Of a stretch of DNA of 64,000 nt, positions 11,660-23,269 are shown piece by piece. The stretch's first letter is position 1; every line of letters begins with the position of its first letter. A program made the position numbers and the translations under genes. Origin of the DNA: Pyrrhosoma nymphula (Eukaryota > Arthropoda > Insecta > Odonata > Coenagrionidae); contig OY754332.1 in assembly GCA_963573305.1 (NCBI GenBank), positions 140,051,977-140,115,976 on the forward strand. The letters are read 5' to 3'. Under the pieces are notes generated by a model, which was not told where the DNA came from, searched no databases, and saw nothing but the letters and a program-made list of their open reading frames with translations.

Positions 11660-14590
11660 TTAGAAAAACTTAATTGATCATTCCTGGTGAGATTTTTTTC
11701 ACATTAGATTATTTTGGCAAGTTATTTTGACCGATCATCAACTGATTCTATCGTCCACAGAATGATTATTATTATGCGGAAGACATTGTTCAGGAACCTT
11801 CGAGTGATGGTTATTCTGTAGGTTTTTCAGTAATTTGGACAAGGATCATGGGTTTGCCTGTGTAAGTGTCCTCATGGGATACACAATGAGGTCTTAACTC
11901 ACCCAATCTCTTCTTCTACTGACCCTTTCCACGCCCCTCTCGCGGCGCGAACGAATGCTGAGGACTGACGAAGACGAGTCGTCCACTAAACCGTAGCTTC
12001 CCACGCTATCCATAGCTTCGGTAGTAACGTCATACAGATTAACTAAAGCGATTTAATTTCAATATTTTACCAGCAATAATTTAAATGCATTTTATGAAGA
12101 GTAGGTAGTTGACGATTTTTTTAAATAATGCTTATGCTCCACTGAAATCTGTCGCGGCCGGTCCAAGCCGGACCGCGCCGCGCCCAATGGATATTTTCTT
12201 AATTTGCCCTCCTGAAGCGAGTATGGACATTTGAAAGCTTTATAGAAGAATTGGCAAACCAACAGCAAAACTTAAGAATCTTTAATATGTGCAGAAGGAT
12301 GGAAATATTAAGATAGGTAGAGAGGAGCCAATGAGGAAATGCTAGTAATAGTAGGAAAGGGAAGGAAGCCTAGTGGGGTTATTGGATGGAGACAGCAGAA
12401 GTGCTTGGAGGATGGATATAAATGTGACGGGATGCTGCGGAGAGTGAGAGAGGGGAGAGTCGAAATGTTAGGCAAGAGGGAGGAGGAAACTGGAGGTATA
12501 GGAGGGTGTAGGGAAGGTAGGGAAAATATGTGAATGTGATTGCATTATATTAGTAATATATAAAGCTACAAAACTGACTCACTGACTGACTCACTGACTC
12601 ACTCATTGATACGAATTCCTGGGCTTTTCTAATCGAGCTAGAGGATTGAAATTTTCAGGGAAGGGTTTGAATTTGGTGTCAAGTCAGGAAAAAATCGAAA
12701 ATCCCAATATTTTTCATTCAATTCGAGCCCAGATAGGATTTTGTTTTTTAATGGGTTTAAATGGGAAAAGCGAATAAATTCCGTGTAGATTAATTTTCTT
12801 TCATTCATTAATATATAAAATAATTGAGATACAAATTTGATTCTTTGATTGAAATGAGGCCAATACATCAAAGAATTTAATTCTTACAACCGATTTTTCT
12901 CTATCAATCGATAAACTGAAATATATGAAGTTTAAACGCAAAATTAATACAAATTTCGATCTTTTTTCCTTTTCGATGCTAAGCAATTTTCCCATTGTTT
13001 CCGAGGCTTGTAGTACCTTTTTAACTGGCTATGAAGGCTGCATTTAAGGGAATTTAACCTTCTCGGAGCGTGTTTCAATATCTTTTAACGCCTTCGAACT
13101 ACACGACTTACAATGTTTTATAATGATATATATATAAACTCTTTCGTAGCTTGGACAATCCTCCATTTGCTCATGTCTACGGACTCCGTTGGTATCTCAC
13201 CAGATTCCTCCATTTTACTTCTGACACATTCTTTACACCTTATTCCGAGTTGCCCTCTCTCTGTTTTTCCAGGAAACATTAATCCTTGCACCTCCTTTCT
13301 GAAATGCACCTCGAAACACCATTCTACAAGTCAAAACCATGTAAAATGATAATGTTCTATGCTGCATTATCTCTTGGATTTTGTAATTATGAATTCAAGT
13401 ACTACGCCATGTGTTTAATATGTAAATTATAATAATTTAGATCAGCAAAAATAAAATGAAATGTGAAAATCCATAGTATTTAGTTAGGCTGATATTGATT
13501 GAATTTCAAACTGACAAACAACTGTAATCATGTTTAATTAAAATATATTACTTCAAAATTGCTCAATGGCATGAAAATAAAAGGAAAAATATAGCAATTA
13601 CTAAGAAGTACAAAGTACATATGTCATGGAGCCATTCGTTTTATGCTATTTTCTCATTATTATATTCTAAGGTCAGAAATGGACCCAGCTAAAATAATTT
13701 GCATAAGAAGTAAGACCTTATTGCAATGGTTTTTATTGATTTACAATGTTCTTTCACACACTTTACCCCTCCCGCTTGTAAACTGCAAGCTACAATTTGC
13801 TAAAAGTGATTTAATTTTGAAAATAAAACGTTTTTATGGAGGAAACTTTAGAGTAGAAACTCCATGTAGAGTCCATGGACCTACTATTTATTTGGCGGAT
13901 TTCCTATGATGGTGATGATGTGTTGCGGAATATTGCATACTTACATTTTTTACTTTGGCACTACAGTGTAACAAGTTGTCGCCTAATGCTTTCAATTTTA
14001 TACTCACAATCAGATTTTTTCGTAGTATTACAATATTGCATTCCAAAACATTTCATATGGCTCATAGGACTAGCAATGAAATAGTAGAGGGAAAGCAACA
14101 TTCATTTTTTTATATTTATGAATTTATATAGCATCCATAAATGCACTCATCTATCTCCTAAACTGATAATTCACCATATATATGGGAAGTCCCTATGATT
14201 CAATTGAGGTGTCCTTGTGGCCACTTCAAATGAAATTAACCCTAACGCATGATATGTGCATCAATTCTAAGACATGCTAAAATAAATTGGCGACAAAAAT
14301 GCTCACAATTCTGTCGAAATGTAATATAAAATAAAGCGAAATAATGATATCACACCATGCTGGTCCTTGCCAGTAGTCTTCTGACCCACACGACTCGTAT
14401 CAGGGTATTCATTGGGCCGGAGAATAATTAGCGGAATGTTCTGAAAATTCTCATATACATTAAGTTACCGCCCGTTGAGTTGCGAGCAAGAGTCTCCTCG
14501 TGGTATTTGTACTCACGCACGGCCATTCCGAAGGGGCGAGAAAAATCTTTCTCATGTTCCGTTATTGCTCCCTTGTAGTCAAAAGACGCG
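11660..14590. other. Sequence private to copy B
   Basis: No counterpart was found in copy A. It holds a GC-rich hairpin near 12154-12176 (GGTCC/GGACC arms), a purine-rich tract at 12300-12535, the GACTCACT microsatellite at 12574-12608 and otherwise AT-rich DNA. Open frames at 12638-12995 (minus), 13113-13349 and 13643-14084 (plus) resemble no family I know. Confidence 0.4.
12574..12608 (+). repeat. GACT/CACT microsatellite
   Basis: A run of CTGACTCACTGACTGACTCA units ends in CACTCATTG. It directly follows the purine-rich tract. Confidence 0.8.
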
Positions 14591-15674
14591 ATTAGCTAAC
14601 TTCTCTGCGTAGAGGTAGTTTGAAGGCAAAGAGCTCATTCACGAAAAAGGTGTTTCTTTGCAAATGCCACCCTGTTTCGTTAGGACAATATCACCTGGAT
14701 AAACTCTCCACATGACATCGTGAGAGCTGCGAATTTTTCTGCTCTAAAATGTAGCCTAAGAAATGACACATGATCCCTCGATTGATATGTGAAAGGCATT
14801 TTTGACCATTGAACTTGAAGCGTTCGCAATACGCTGGGCCCAAACGGAATTGGGTAGAGAAAATTATCACTTTGCAGTTTCGTCATATTTTCAGTGCGAG
14901 CGAAACAGTCATTCTGCACGAGGATGGTCTGTCAACAGAACGTATTTCTAGTACCGAAGAGTGACTTATTTTTAGTGACGCCGATGTGTTTTATGGTGCT
15001 ACGTGTCGATGTGTGCTGGAAATTACAATGCTTGTTCTTTGATTTCAAAATCTCTTCTCCCATAAAGTAGACAGTAGCTTCCAATTTATTCGTGTGTGGA
15101 TACCCTGTGGTTTTAAGTGCATTCCTTCAGAGTTATGTGGAATTTACAAGATTTTGACAGGGTTGATTTGGCATCAACAGTGGAAGAGGAAAACTAAGTG
15201 ATGGTTTCAAGAGAGGTGCAAAAATTATCCGCATTAAGGTACGTAAATATTTATTGATATTTGAGTGACATTCATTATTTTCTATTTCATGAGCATCACT
15301 ATTACCTCTAAACTTTTTTGTAGTTGATGGGTAACTAAGTGTTAGATTTCAATAACGTTCGTAATGTATTTAGATCGCACGATTCGTCATATTCATAACT
15401 ATGCTTTTCTTTGATATGAAACATGATTTTGGCATGATATCACTCTCGCAAGGCCACAATTACCTGGGACCCAATGCAATAATTTTATCGGCGAGTTCAA
15501 TCAAATGCATGGGCGGAAGAATATTGATTTTGGTGTCATCTTACTTGATAGGCAATTTTTCTGGAGAAACTCGGGTCTCATTAATTACCAATCAATGAGT
15601 CATATATTATTTTAGCCTTACAATAACTCTCTAGAAGGAACTAAAAAAGGAGACAAAATAGGGGGAAAATAGTT

Positions 15675-15727
15675 TCTAACATCTAAATAATACCCTGCAA
15701 GCCACCTGAGGGGTGTGTGGCAGGGGG
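15675..15727 (-). mobile_element. 3' end of CR1-like LINE (hairpin family)
   Basis: On the plus strand this reads ACCCTGCAAGCCACC ... GGGTGTGTGGCAGGGGG, the reverse complement of the 3' terminus at 37965-38001. CCCTGC pairs with GCAGGG and CCAC with GTGG. The element is truncated to its tail. Confidence 0.6.
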
Positions 15728-15748
15728 TGAGTATTCACCAACATGCAT

Positions 15749-15773
15749 TACACTATCCCTTAAGTTAGTGTAA
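15749..15773. repeat. Short near-perfect palindrome
   Basis: TTACACTA and TAGTGTAA flank a centre containing TTAAG. It lies 20 bp from the truncated LINE 3' end. Origin unknown. Confidence 0.6.
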
Positions 15774-16167
15774 CTACGACTAATTATGCATTAGCATAAA
15801 TCGGTAATGCTTGTAACGAGGCGTAGCTTCACAAGCATGCACTACACTACAGATATGCTCACAATGGAGAGGGACAGTTAATATATATGTATTTTGCAAC
15901 AATACAAATGGACAGAGACTCACGACTAATGTAGAAAACATGCACGGCGTGCTGTTGGTACTAGGTAACAGATAAGGATTCAAGTATTAGGGAGTACTAC
16001 TACTAAGAACTAAACTACCTACCGACAAACCTAGATAAAATTCTCATTGGCAGCAACACGAGGGTTTAGGAATATTTTCTCGGGATTCATTAATGAATGC
16101 AACGAAATCAGCGCAAGACACTGATCCATCTACTTAAATCTCACTTTTCGTCTTATCTCAATGCTAC

Positions 16168-16218
16168 GAACGGGATTTGAGACGGGAGTCAGAGCTCTGG
16201 CCACCGCACTAATCCAAA
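16168..16218 (-). repeat. tRNA-like SINE fragment
   Basis: The minus strand reads TTAGTGCGGTGGCCAGAGCT, then CTGACTCCCGTCTCAAATCC. This is the arrangement of the A-box half and anticodon region in tRNA-derived SINE heads. It does not fold as a complete tRNA. Confidence 0.4.
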
Positions 16219-16838
16219 CCCCACACATGGAACAATATATGCAGATAGTGTTTGGGACAGAATTAGGAATAGTTTTTATGAGTCTAGGAGGAGAGTTATG
16301 AGGTATTAACGAAGAGAAAAGAGGGAACGAGATGGATTCTGATTAAAGACGCGAAGGAAAGGTGCGTGAAAACTTAGGATTTGATGAGGGTGCTGAACAG
16401 ATACTTGCAGGAAAATCGTATCGCTACCGTCTGGAACCTGCTCGACGCGCCAACCTGCTGAGCAGTTTGCATACTCAGCGGAGCGGAATAATATGGAGAC
16501 GCGGCATGTATCGCGCGGCATGAGGCCCGAATTACACGCGTTGCTTCCTGGTGAGCAATGGGGGAAAAATTCTTTGAGAAAAGTCAAGGAGAACTCAATA
16601 AGGAAGCGGAAGAAGAGCTGGAATACGAATACCACGAGTCAGTCGCCTGTATGGTTGTTAGCGGGGACGACCGTAGCGTGACGCAATTGACGCCTGGGCT
16701 ATAAATATTGTCGCAAGACTCCTAACGGTGAACATGCTAGTTGCGGAGGTTAAGTGGGAGTTAAATGTATTCCGATGTGTCCTGTCAGGTGAGTCATATC
16801 TATCCTTCGCTTCACATATTGAAATTTCTGGAGACGCA

Positions 16839-17069
16839 TTAGCTATTGAATAATCTGGATGGTGGAATATTACGGAAGCTTTCGAATCCGTTGCAGAGGG
16901 CATCATCAGGAACGTCTAGCTCCTTCTTTTGAATGTTCAGCTCTTTACACCTCTTAGATTCTTGTTGCGTCCAGCGATAGTATGGATCTTCGTGCTCCTT
17001 GGGAACCTCTCCCAAAAACCATGGACACACCATCGCAGCTAAAATAGCCGCGAAAATAAACGTCACCAT
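16839..17069 (-). CDS. Possible first exon of a secreted protein
   Basis: An open frame of 76 codons starts at an ATG at 17069. Residues 1-20 or so are hydrophobic (VTFIFAAILAAMVCPWFLG), like a signal peptide. An acidic/basic stretch follows with Cys at about 40 and 58 (SKRCKELNIQ, VPDDALCNGF). Copy A keeps the relation (VPDDxLCNGF at about 7205-7235) but has a stop. Signal peptide plus spaced Cys is weakly reminiscent of odorant-binding-like or other small secreted insect proteins, but I cannot identify the family and no downstream exon was established. It may be a chance frame inside a repeat. Confidence 0.3.
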   Translation of the reverse strand: MVTFIFAAILAAMVCPWFLGEVPKEHEDPYYRWTQQESKRCKELNIQKKELDVPDDALCNGFESFRNIPPSRLFNS

Positions 17070-17079
17070 TAGATATTGC

Positions 17080-17635
17080 CTATGGAAAGGGATATGAGGA
17101 GGTTCCTCTGCTATAATGTTAGAGTCGTTACAAGTAAATGTTTTAAACTGGATATATCAATATATATTCGTTCATATTTTTGAAAATACTGATTTCCTGA
17201 TGAGATATGATATAGCTGTTAGATGGCAAAATGAAGATACAGAATACGCACATTATTCAACGAATTTATTTTGAATAAATAATTTTTTCCAGCGATAGGA
17301 GTTGACTGCAGTGACATTAATTTTAGATTAAGGCATTTTGACTTCATCTACTACAGCAATAAAATTAATCGGTTGTGGCAATACTTGGTGAGAGAAAATT
17401 ACGCTTTAGACGTCGGAACCGGTCGACAGCAATTAAAAAAAAATATTGGAATTTGTACTGTGTTTTTTCTCTCATTATGAATTCTACTACAGTAATATAG
17501 TAATTATTCAAGAAAAAGTGGGCAGGTGCATAAACTTTATTACCATTCAATTCCTCCTACTGTCCTTATGTTTCCCACATTATTGTCTGTAAAACCATAT
17601 AATTTCAAATTCAATTTGCCATTAAGTAGCGAGGT
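17080..17635. other. No gene recognised
   Basis: Includes the tail of duplication B (to about 17370) and an AT-rich stretch. The 17365-17550 minus frame has no recognisable motif. Confidence 0.45.
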
Positions 17636-17639
17636 ACAT

Positions 17640-18185
17640 GTACATGCTACCCTGTGAGCTATCGCAGAGGTGTGTGGCAGGGGGTGTTAGGCCAGGAGCC
17701 ATTAAACGGGAAAGAATAAATGAGGGGGGGGGGGAAGGACGGAAGTGAATTGTGCGTCATCAATTGTAAGTTGGTGTGACGCTTTGTTGATAATCTGCGG
17801 TGGTCCGTGGACTGAAGGAATTTTTGTACCTGTCCTTTCGGTAGTTTATCTCATCATTTGTCTCCCCTATCAATTCTAGAAAATATAGCGCGGAGTTTGA
17901 GTAATATCCTCACTGTAGTACTTAAAGTCACCCGATTTGAGTTTTTGAAGTAATCTATGCCTAGCGTGTAGCCCCCGAGTCTTTAACGGTTCCCAACCTA
18001 ACTCTTCTACCAGCTGTTTGACACTTTCTGTTCCATCGTAGCAGTCTTTAACAAAGCTTGCGGATTTCCTTTGCATTTTTATTAACTTTGTGCGTTAATA
18101 TTTCTGAGCTGAGTCCTAATTGCTCATTGCGTATTCGAGATGTGGAGGACCTTCTACTATTCGCTTTATAAATCCTAGTGGTGAT
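17640..18185 (-). pseudogene. CR1-like LINE, C-terminal RT fragment and 3' end
   Basis: On the minus strand a broken frame reads GFIKRIV, then PHLEYA, then RKSASFVKDCYDG, then VEELGWEPLKTR. This is the C-terminal region typical of CR1/Jockey-type reverse transcriptases. It is closely like the matching region at 37160-37440 (GFIKRILE, RPHLEYATS, RAARCVKSCYD, LKELGWKSLTDR). About 20 residues between GFIKRI and PHLEYA are deleted, and there are stops. The 3' hairpin follows at 17648-17685 with a tail of TAGCATGTACATGTA, so the fragment reaches the true 3' terminus. It is 5' truncated, as LINE insertions often are. Confidence 0.75.
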
Positions 18186-18482
18186 GATGTTCGGTTGGTT
18201 GGTTATTTGTGGGAGGCGAATGGCAACTGAGGACATTTCCGTCATTGAGGAAATAGGGAAGGGGAACTAATGGAAAGGCGATCATAAAAATAAAGGAAGG
18301 GGGTGTTGGTTGGTGAAGTAAGGACGTCGGCATTAGTGTACTCTTAAGAAAAGGCACCCAGGGGACCACAGCTTAGCGGGCCATACGACAGACGGTAACC
18401 TGGACTCGAAGGAATCTTCACATAACTTCCAAGTTGGCATCGGGGTTATATCGGGGATTATCGTGGATAATTAAGTATGTTT

Positions 18483-18535
18483 GAACCCGAGACCTCGAAA
18501 TTTGTAGCCAAGACTATAGCCATCATATTAGCTTG
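18483..18535 (-). repeat. tRNA-like SINE fragment
   Basis: The minus strand reads GATGGCTATAGTCTTGGCT ... GAGGTCTCGGGTTCAAA, with A-box and B-box-like segments at tRNA-like spacing. No acceptor-stem pairing, so not a tRNA gene. Confidence 0.4.
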
Positions 18536-18559
18536 ACTCCCAGGACACTCGGGAGCTTC

Positions 18560-20930
18560 AGTGTCGTCAGATGGAGGAGGAAAGGGGAGGAAATGGAATT
18601 TCGAGATAGAACGGAAGTTTTTGGTAAGCGGGAGAAAGAGAGTAGGTATTTTTCACTCATGAGAATGAGTAGAATGCATGCCACGCTGATTGGAATTGCT
18701 ATGAGGCCGACAGTTCATGTATATAACTTCTGTTCGTTTATGTAATTTCTCGTTGATTGGTGCTATAGAGCTTTCGGTACTTTTGCACGTTGGTGGATAA
18801 AGCTCGTTTAGCAAAGGCATCTCCTTCAGGTACTTCAAATGACGTCAATACTATGTTTGCGTCTATGCATTAAAATAAGTTAATAAAAAAAAACGATCAG
18901 TTGTGGGAATATTAAGTATTATAATTGTTGAAATAAATAAAATTTTGTGCTATCCCCCACATTGAAATCTGAAGACCCACAACACGTTTCTGTGATTCAC
19001 GTAATTTTCAAGGGTACATGAGGGTGGTTTCTATTTTTCGAAGCTGGGAAGAGTAATGTTTTCAACTTCTAAGAAAGGTTGATTCGGAGTGATTTCCTGT
19101 GTTAAAACCCCGTTTATCTAAGTATGTAATTGGAAACTTGTGCCCCTAGGGCACTAAAGAATGTGGTGTTCAATATGCTTGAAAATTGTTAAGACGTTTT
19201 TAATTCTCACAGAGCCGTTATATGGCTTAGGAGTTGAGAGCGAGACCGAGGACGTGGAATTTCTGAAGGTTCCCGAAAAAAGAGCTGACAGATGGAGGGG
19301 GAGTGTTATCGCCTCTCCTTCCCGCTCACCCCTCTCTCCACCTCGCCAGGCCTTCCTCACAGTCGCCGAACGCCCCATCGAGGCAGTTGGACGTCGTGTC
19401 TGACTCTCTCGACTAAACATAGGTGGAAAAGAGTGCGTCTGCAATTATCTATGTGATTTCATTAGAAATTAACATCATTCGTCTATGCTTTATGTATTTT
19501 TTTGCACCGAGGAGATGACATTTCCAAGAATATAAAATTCACATGCCGATTTATGCTCCCGTGACGCCTAGTAGTCACCAATGAACAGAGCCTGAAGTAC
19601 TAAAATAATTTCCCTAAATGTTTCAAATCAATTTATACTTGATTATCGTCTGTCTTTAAAGGAAATAACTTGGAAAAATTGTGTGAGAATTAAAAGACAG
19701 TCAGTTATCATATTCGTGATACGTTACTCGTAATAAAGTTCATATTGTGTTATATATTTTTTATTTCCATCAATGCAACAAAAATATTTTTTATTCACGT
19801 ACATACATAACTTCTCACAAGCAAAACATTTTTATGTAACCATTCAATTATTTTTCTATTCTGTTTTCATGTTATCTTTTAATATAATTTCTTACTTTTA
19901 CATCGTATTTTCAAAACAATTTGCCAGGTGTGGACATACGATATCCCGCTATGCATTTATCATTCGATAATCACAGTTTTTTCTAAATATCGTAAAGTAG
20001 TGTATTGAGAAAGTTTTCTGTTTTTTTAATATTGAGCGTGGGCTTTGATGGAATATCTAATTTTTTTATTTTTCCATGAACTATTTTATGAGTAAGGCTC
20101 AACTGCATGAGTTGCACTAAGATTTTGTACTGTGTAGCATGTCGCTCTTAGTATTCCTAACACCAGAGTAAGTCACATACAACTTATCAGCAATCACCAC
20201 CCCAGATTTTGTATCATTTGGATCTCTGTTTTTGATTCACCCTAGTTGTTACGTCGATCGTGGAATCTTGGTGGAATCCGTAAAAATAACACGCCTTTCG
20301 TTCTTCGGGTGCGTATGACAATAAAGTAAAATAGTTTTTAATGCCAAAACGAAATGTAAATGGTTTGCAACCGCCAGAGGATATGAATCTGTGTCGCGCA
20401 TATCCTTATCTTTATCTGCACAATGCGAAAGTATGCAAGTTGTTCGTCATCCCTCTGCCACTCTATATGCTGTCTGCAGCAATTACGTGGCTCTTTCTTG
20501 ATCGCGTGTTTCACGCTTTGGCAGTAGTCACCGTCAGTACTCTCGTTTTAGTTCCTCCATACGCGAATGAGACAATTTTGAAATGCTAAGGATCACATAT
20601 TAAATACGTAAATACCAAGTTGCATAGTGAAATGCGAGAAGTTGGTTAATTACCTGCGTTCTTAAATTGAATCTGCTAGTTGAATTCACATAGCGATCTT
20701 TGCAGTAACATGATCGGAAAGGGGTGCACTCTGTAAGGGTGCAGCTCAGGTAATGATTAAAACCCTAAAAAATGTTTATTTCTCTTTTCCAAGGAGGAAA
20801 TCATTCCGAGTGGCAGATATATATTCTTCGTGATAATTTCATTATTGCGTATAATAATATAAAATCCATGATCTTAGTTCAGAGTCTGCATTAACGTGGA
20901 TGTTGAACTTACTGACGTACCACGAAGAAC
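18560..20930. other. No gene recognised
   Basis: A CpG-rich, CT-rich patch at 19200-19410 is open on both strands (19161-19403 plus, 19154-19444 minus) but has no family resemblance. The rest is AT-rich. The 82-codon frame at 20341-20589 is partly hydrophobic and unrecognised. Confidence 0.4.
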
Positions 20931-20939
20931 AAACTAGGC

Positions 20940-21690
20940 AGAGATTCATCCACCTCGAGAACTCTCTGTGGAGTACTTGTCCCTGTCCAGAATGAATGGG
21001 CTTATCAATGAGATCCTGACAGAGATGTCAGACCTCTGGACGATCAACTGTGTGGTCTAAACTGCTGCCAAAATTAAGACTTACCCCAAAATAACGCCTT
21101 TTGGGAGGACAAAGCAGCAACACGGCTGAAGCAGATAGAGGCCATCCAACATGAGCGAAACCTATGAATGTCCTGGGTGGACTATTGAAAGGCATTTGAC
21201 ACCCCTTCGCATGGGCTGCTTGCTGGATTGACGCCACTTCGCATGGAATGCAAGCCTGCACAGAGGTGGTATCCTTCATCCGACGCCGGTTACCACAGCG
21301 AAAACGCGCTTTTTCCGACTTCAGGCAGGCAGACCGTTTCGGCAAAGTTGTTCACACGCCACCGTGAAGAATTCCAAGGTGACAGATGGAGCCTCGTCCT
21401 CTTCTGAAAGTCTCTCCTCCCCCTGTCCCTCCGGCCGTGACGACGTAGAGTATATATGTGAGCCCCTAGTGACAGGAAGATTAAGGTCACCCATATGCTT
21501 TGCATGGATGACCTAAAGGTTTACGCTTCCGGCACGAATGACCTTCGTGCTGCACTGAACACCGTACAGGAATTTGGTGAGGATAAAGGAATAGAGTTTC
21601 AGCTTGGCGAGTGCGAATTCGTCCACCTGGTGGGAGGAGTACTTACGATAAATAAGGAAGGCATGGAACTCAATTACCCCAAATTGTAAC
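20940..21690 (+). pseudogene. R4/Dong-like LINE reverse transcriptase remnant
   Basis: Plus-strand frames with stops read RLKQIEAIQHERN, then SWVDY-stop-KAFDT (about 21170-21200; RT motif with the first catalytic Asp). Further on comes LCMDDLKVYASG (about 21497-21535; the YxDD-type motif as MDD) and GIEFQLGECEFVHLVGG. The MDDLKxYA form and the spacing to the following EF-L--C segment are typical of R4/Dong-type elements. It contains stops and frameshifts and lacks flanking domains, so it is dead. The clade call is from memory of motif style only. Confidence 0.65.
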
Positions 21691-21699
21691 AGTCATGTC

Positions 21700-22030
21700 C
21701 TCTTTTTAGAACATTATTTCTTATTTTATTTTGGAAAATCAATTGTATATATATTTATTGCAATTTATGCCCAACGACAACGACCTTTTCTTTCCAAAGG
21801 TATGGACATAGGGTTAAATAATTTATTAAATATTATTATTAGGCAATCAAGAACTCTATCAAGTATGCTCGAGTGCGTCCATGTTCAACAACAGGATTGT
21901 CAAGAATTCTGGTTCCGTATCACACGTTATTATTATAAGGATATTCCCAATTAATGCAGGTTTAAATGGAAGAGAGTATTAAACCCTGCAGGTTATTAGA
22001 GGCGTGAGCTCTTATCTCCTCAGAAAATAT
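21700..22030. other. No gene recognised
   Basis: AT-rich spacer between two LINE remnants that lie on opposite strands. Nothing recognisable. Confidence 0.45.
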
Positions 22031-23100
22031 CTTTCTTCATGTCAGCATACGCTCTACCTCTCTTTATCCCGTCCATAAAGGCTTTTTTTGTTTCTTTCCC
22101 TTCCTCGCTTACCCAAAATCCTCCCCGCCATCACGACCTTCATCATCCCTCCACCCCTCTTCACTTTTGAAAACCGCTTAATCATTTGTCTTCCTTTCTG
22201 TCAACTGCACTTTCACCATTCATATTGCCAGCAAGTATCAAATGCCTTCAGCCTATTGACGTCTCACTTCCTCAGATTCCACGTTTCTGCATGATGAAAC
22301 GCTACACTTAATATTGAACTCTTCGCGTGCTTTGGCAATACATCCTTATACAACGTTCTCGTCATCAGCTCCTTCCTATTGCTGAACGCTTCTTTCGCTT
22401 TTGGAATTCTTCTAATTTATTTGCTACTAATCCTATTGTCCTCCAAAATAACACCGAAGTAGTTGAAATACTCTAATTGCTCCAGTTTGAGGTGTCCTGT
22501 TTATGACTAGCCTCGCTCTCCTTGCCCTCGAAAATCTCATTTTATTTTCATCTTACGATAATCTTAATTCCGTATTTCCCGCGCTGATCTTCTACTTCAT
22601 CTACTAAGGCATTGCATCCCTTCGATGACTAATTAGCAAACGCCTGGTCGTCCGTAATGTTAACCGTCTTTTAGGTGGCCTCCTTAGATTTTCATATGTA
22701 GCGGCCTTTTCTGCGTTTCCTTGGCATAAATGTAAAAAAGGAAAAGCGGTAATCGACGTCCTTGCCTTGCACCGTGACCAAAGACTGCTTATTATGACTG
22801 CCTGTCAGTGAACCTCGCCAGTGACCTCTGGGCCATAGATAACTATTGAATCAGTCTATTTTCTCTCCAATCAATTTCTATTTACAGAAGTGTTTTCATT
22901 AGTTTCTCCCGATTTACTCTCTCAATCACGTTTTCGAAACCCATAAAACGAAAATAAACGTCGTCCTCACTCTGGGTTCCTTCCTATAGTATTCTTATCA
23001 CTGCACTCCCATCCTGAGCTGCCCTCCCCTTCCGGAACCCAAACTGGTCATCGCTCAAGTGGTAGTATGTCTTTTTTTCCTTAACATTTATTGGCGTCCT
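22030..23100 (-). pseudogene. RTE-type LINE reverse transcriptase remnant
   Basis: The minus strand reads, in order and with many stops: DDQFGFRKGRAAQDG (about 23010-23055), a degenerate DFEKAFDRV counterpart (about 22930-22955), a degenerate GxRQG block near 22770, a decayed YADD site near 22640, LEQLEYFNYFGVILED (about 22435-22485), AKEAFSNRKELMTRTLYKD (about 22345-22400) and ETWNLRK (about 22270). It then runs to the basic tail of the protein near 22040. This is the motif series of the arthropod RTE-like elements often annotated as craniofacial development protein 2-like. The catalytic Asp residues are lost. Confidence 0.75.
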
Positions 23101-23269
23101 TCTTTTACCGCCAGTGAACATTTTCACTTTAGTGTTTGGCTTACTCACATCCCGTTTTCTTTGTAACTTTCCATTTCTTCGCATTGTGCATTCTTTTCGT
23201 CACCTGATTGGTTACTCGCCAGAGTTTATTACTCAATTCTATGTAACTCATCGTGCCTAGTTAAGTGCT

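Larger units (their letters stand above)
10870..17370. repeat. Diverged duplication, copy B
   Basis: The partner of copy A at 3050-7640 (block list given there). It contains about 2.9 kb not matched in A (11660-14590), a CR1-like 3' end at 15675-15727 and a tRNA-like SINE head at 16168-16218. In the best conserved block (16720-16805 against 7070-7155) most differences fall on one codon position, as expected if the block was coding when the copies separated. Confidence 0.7.
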
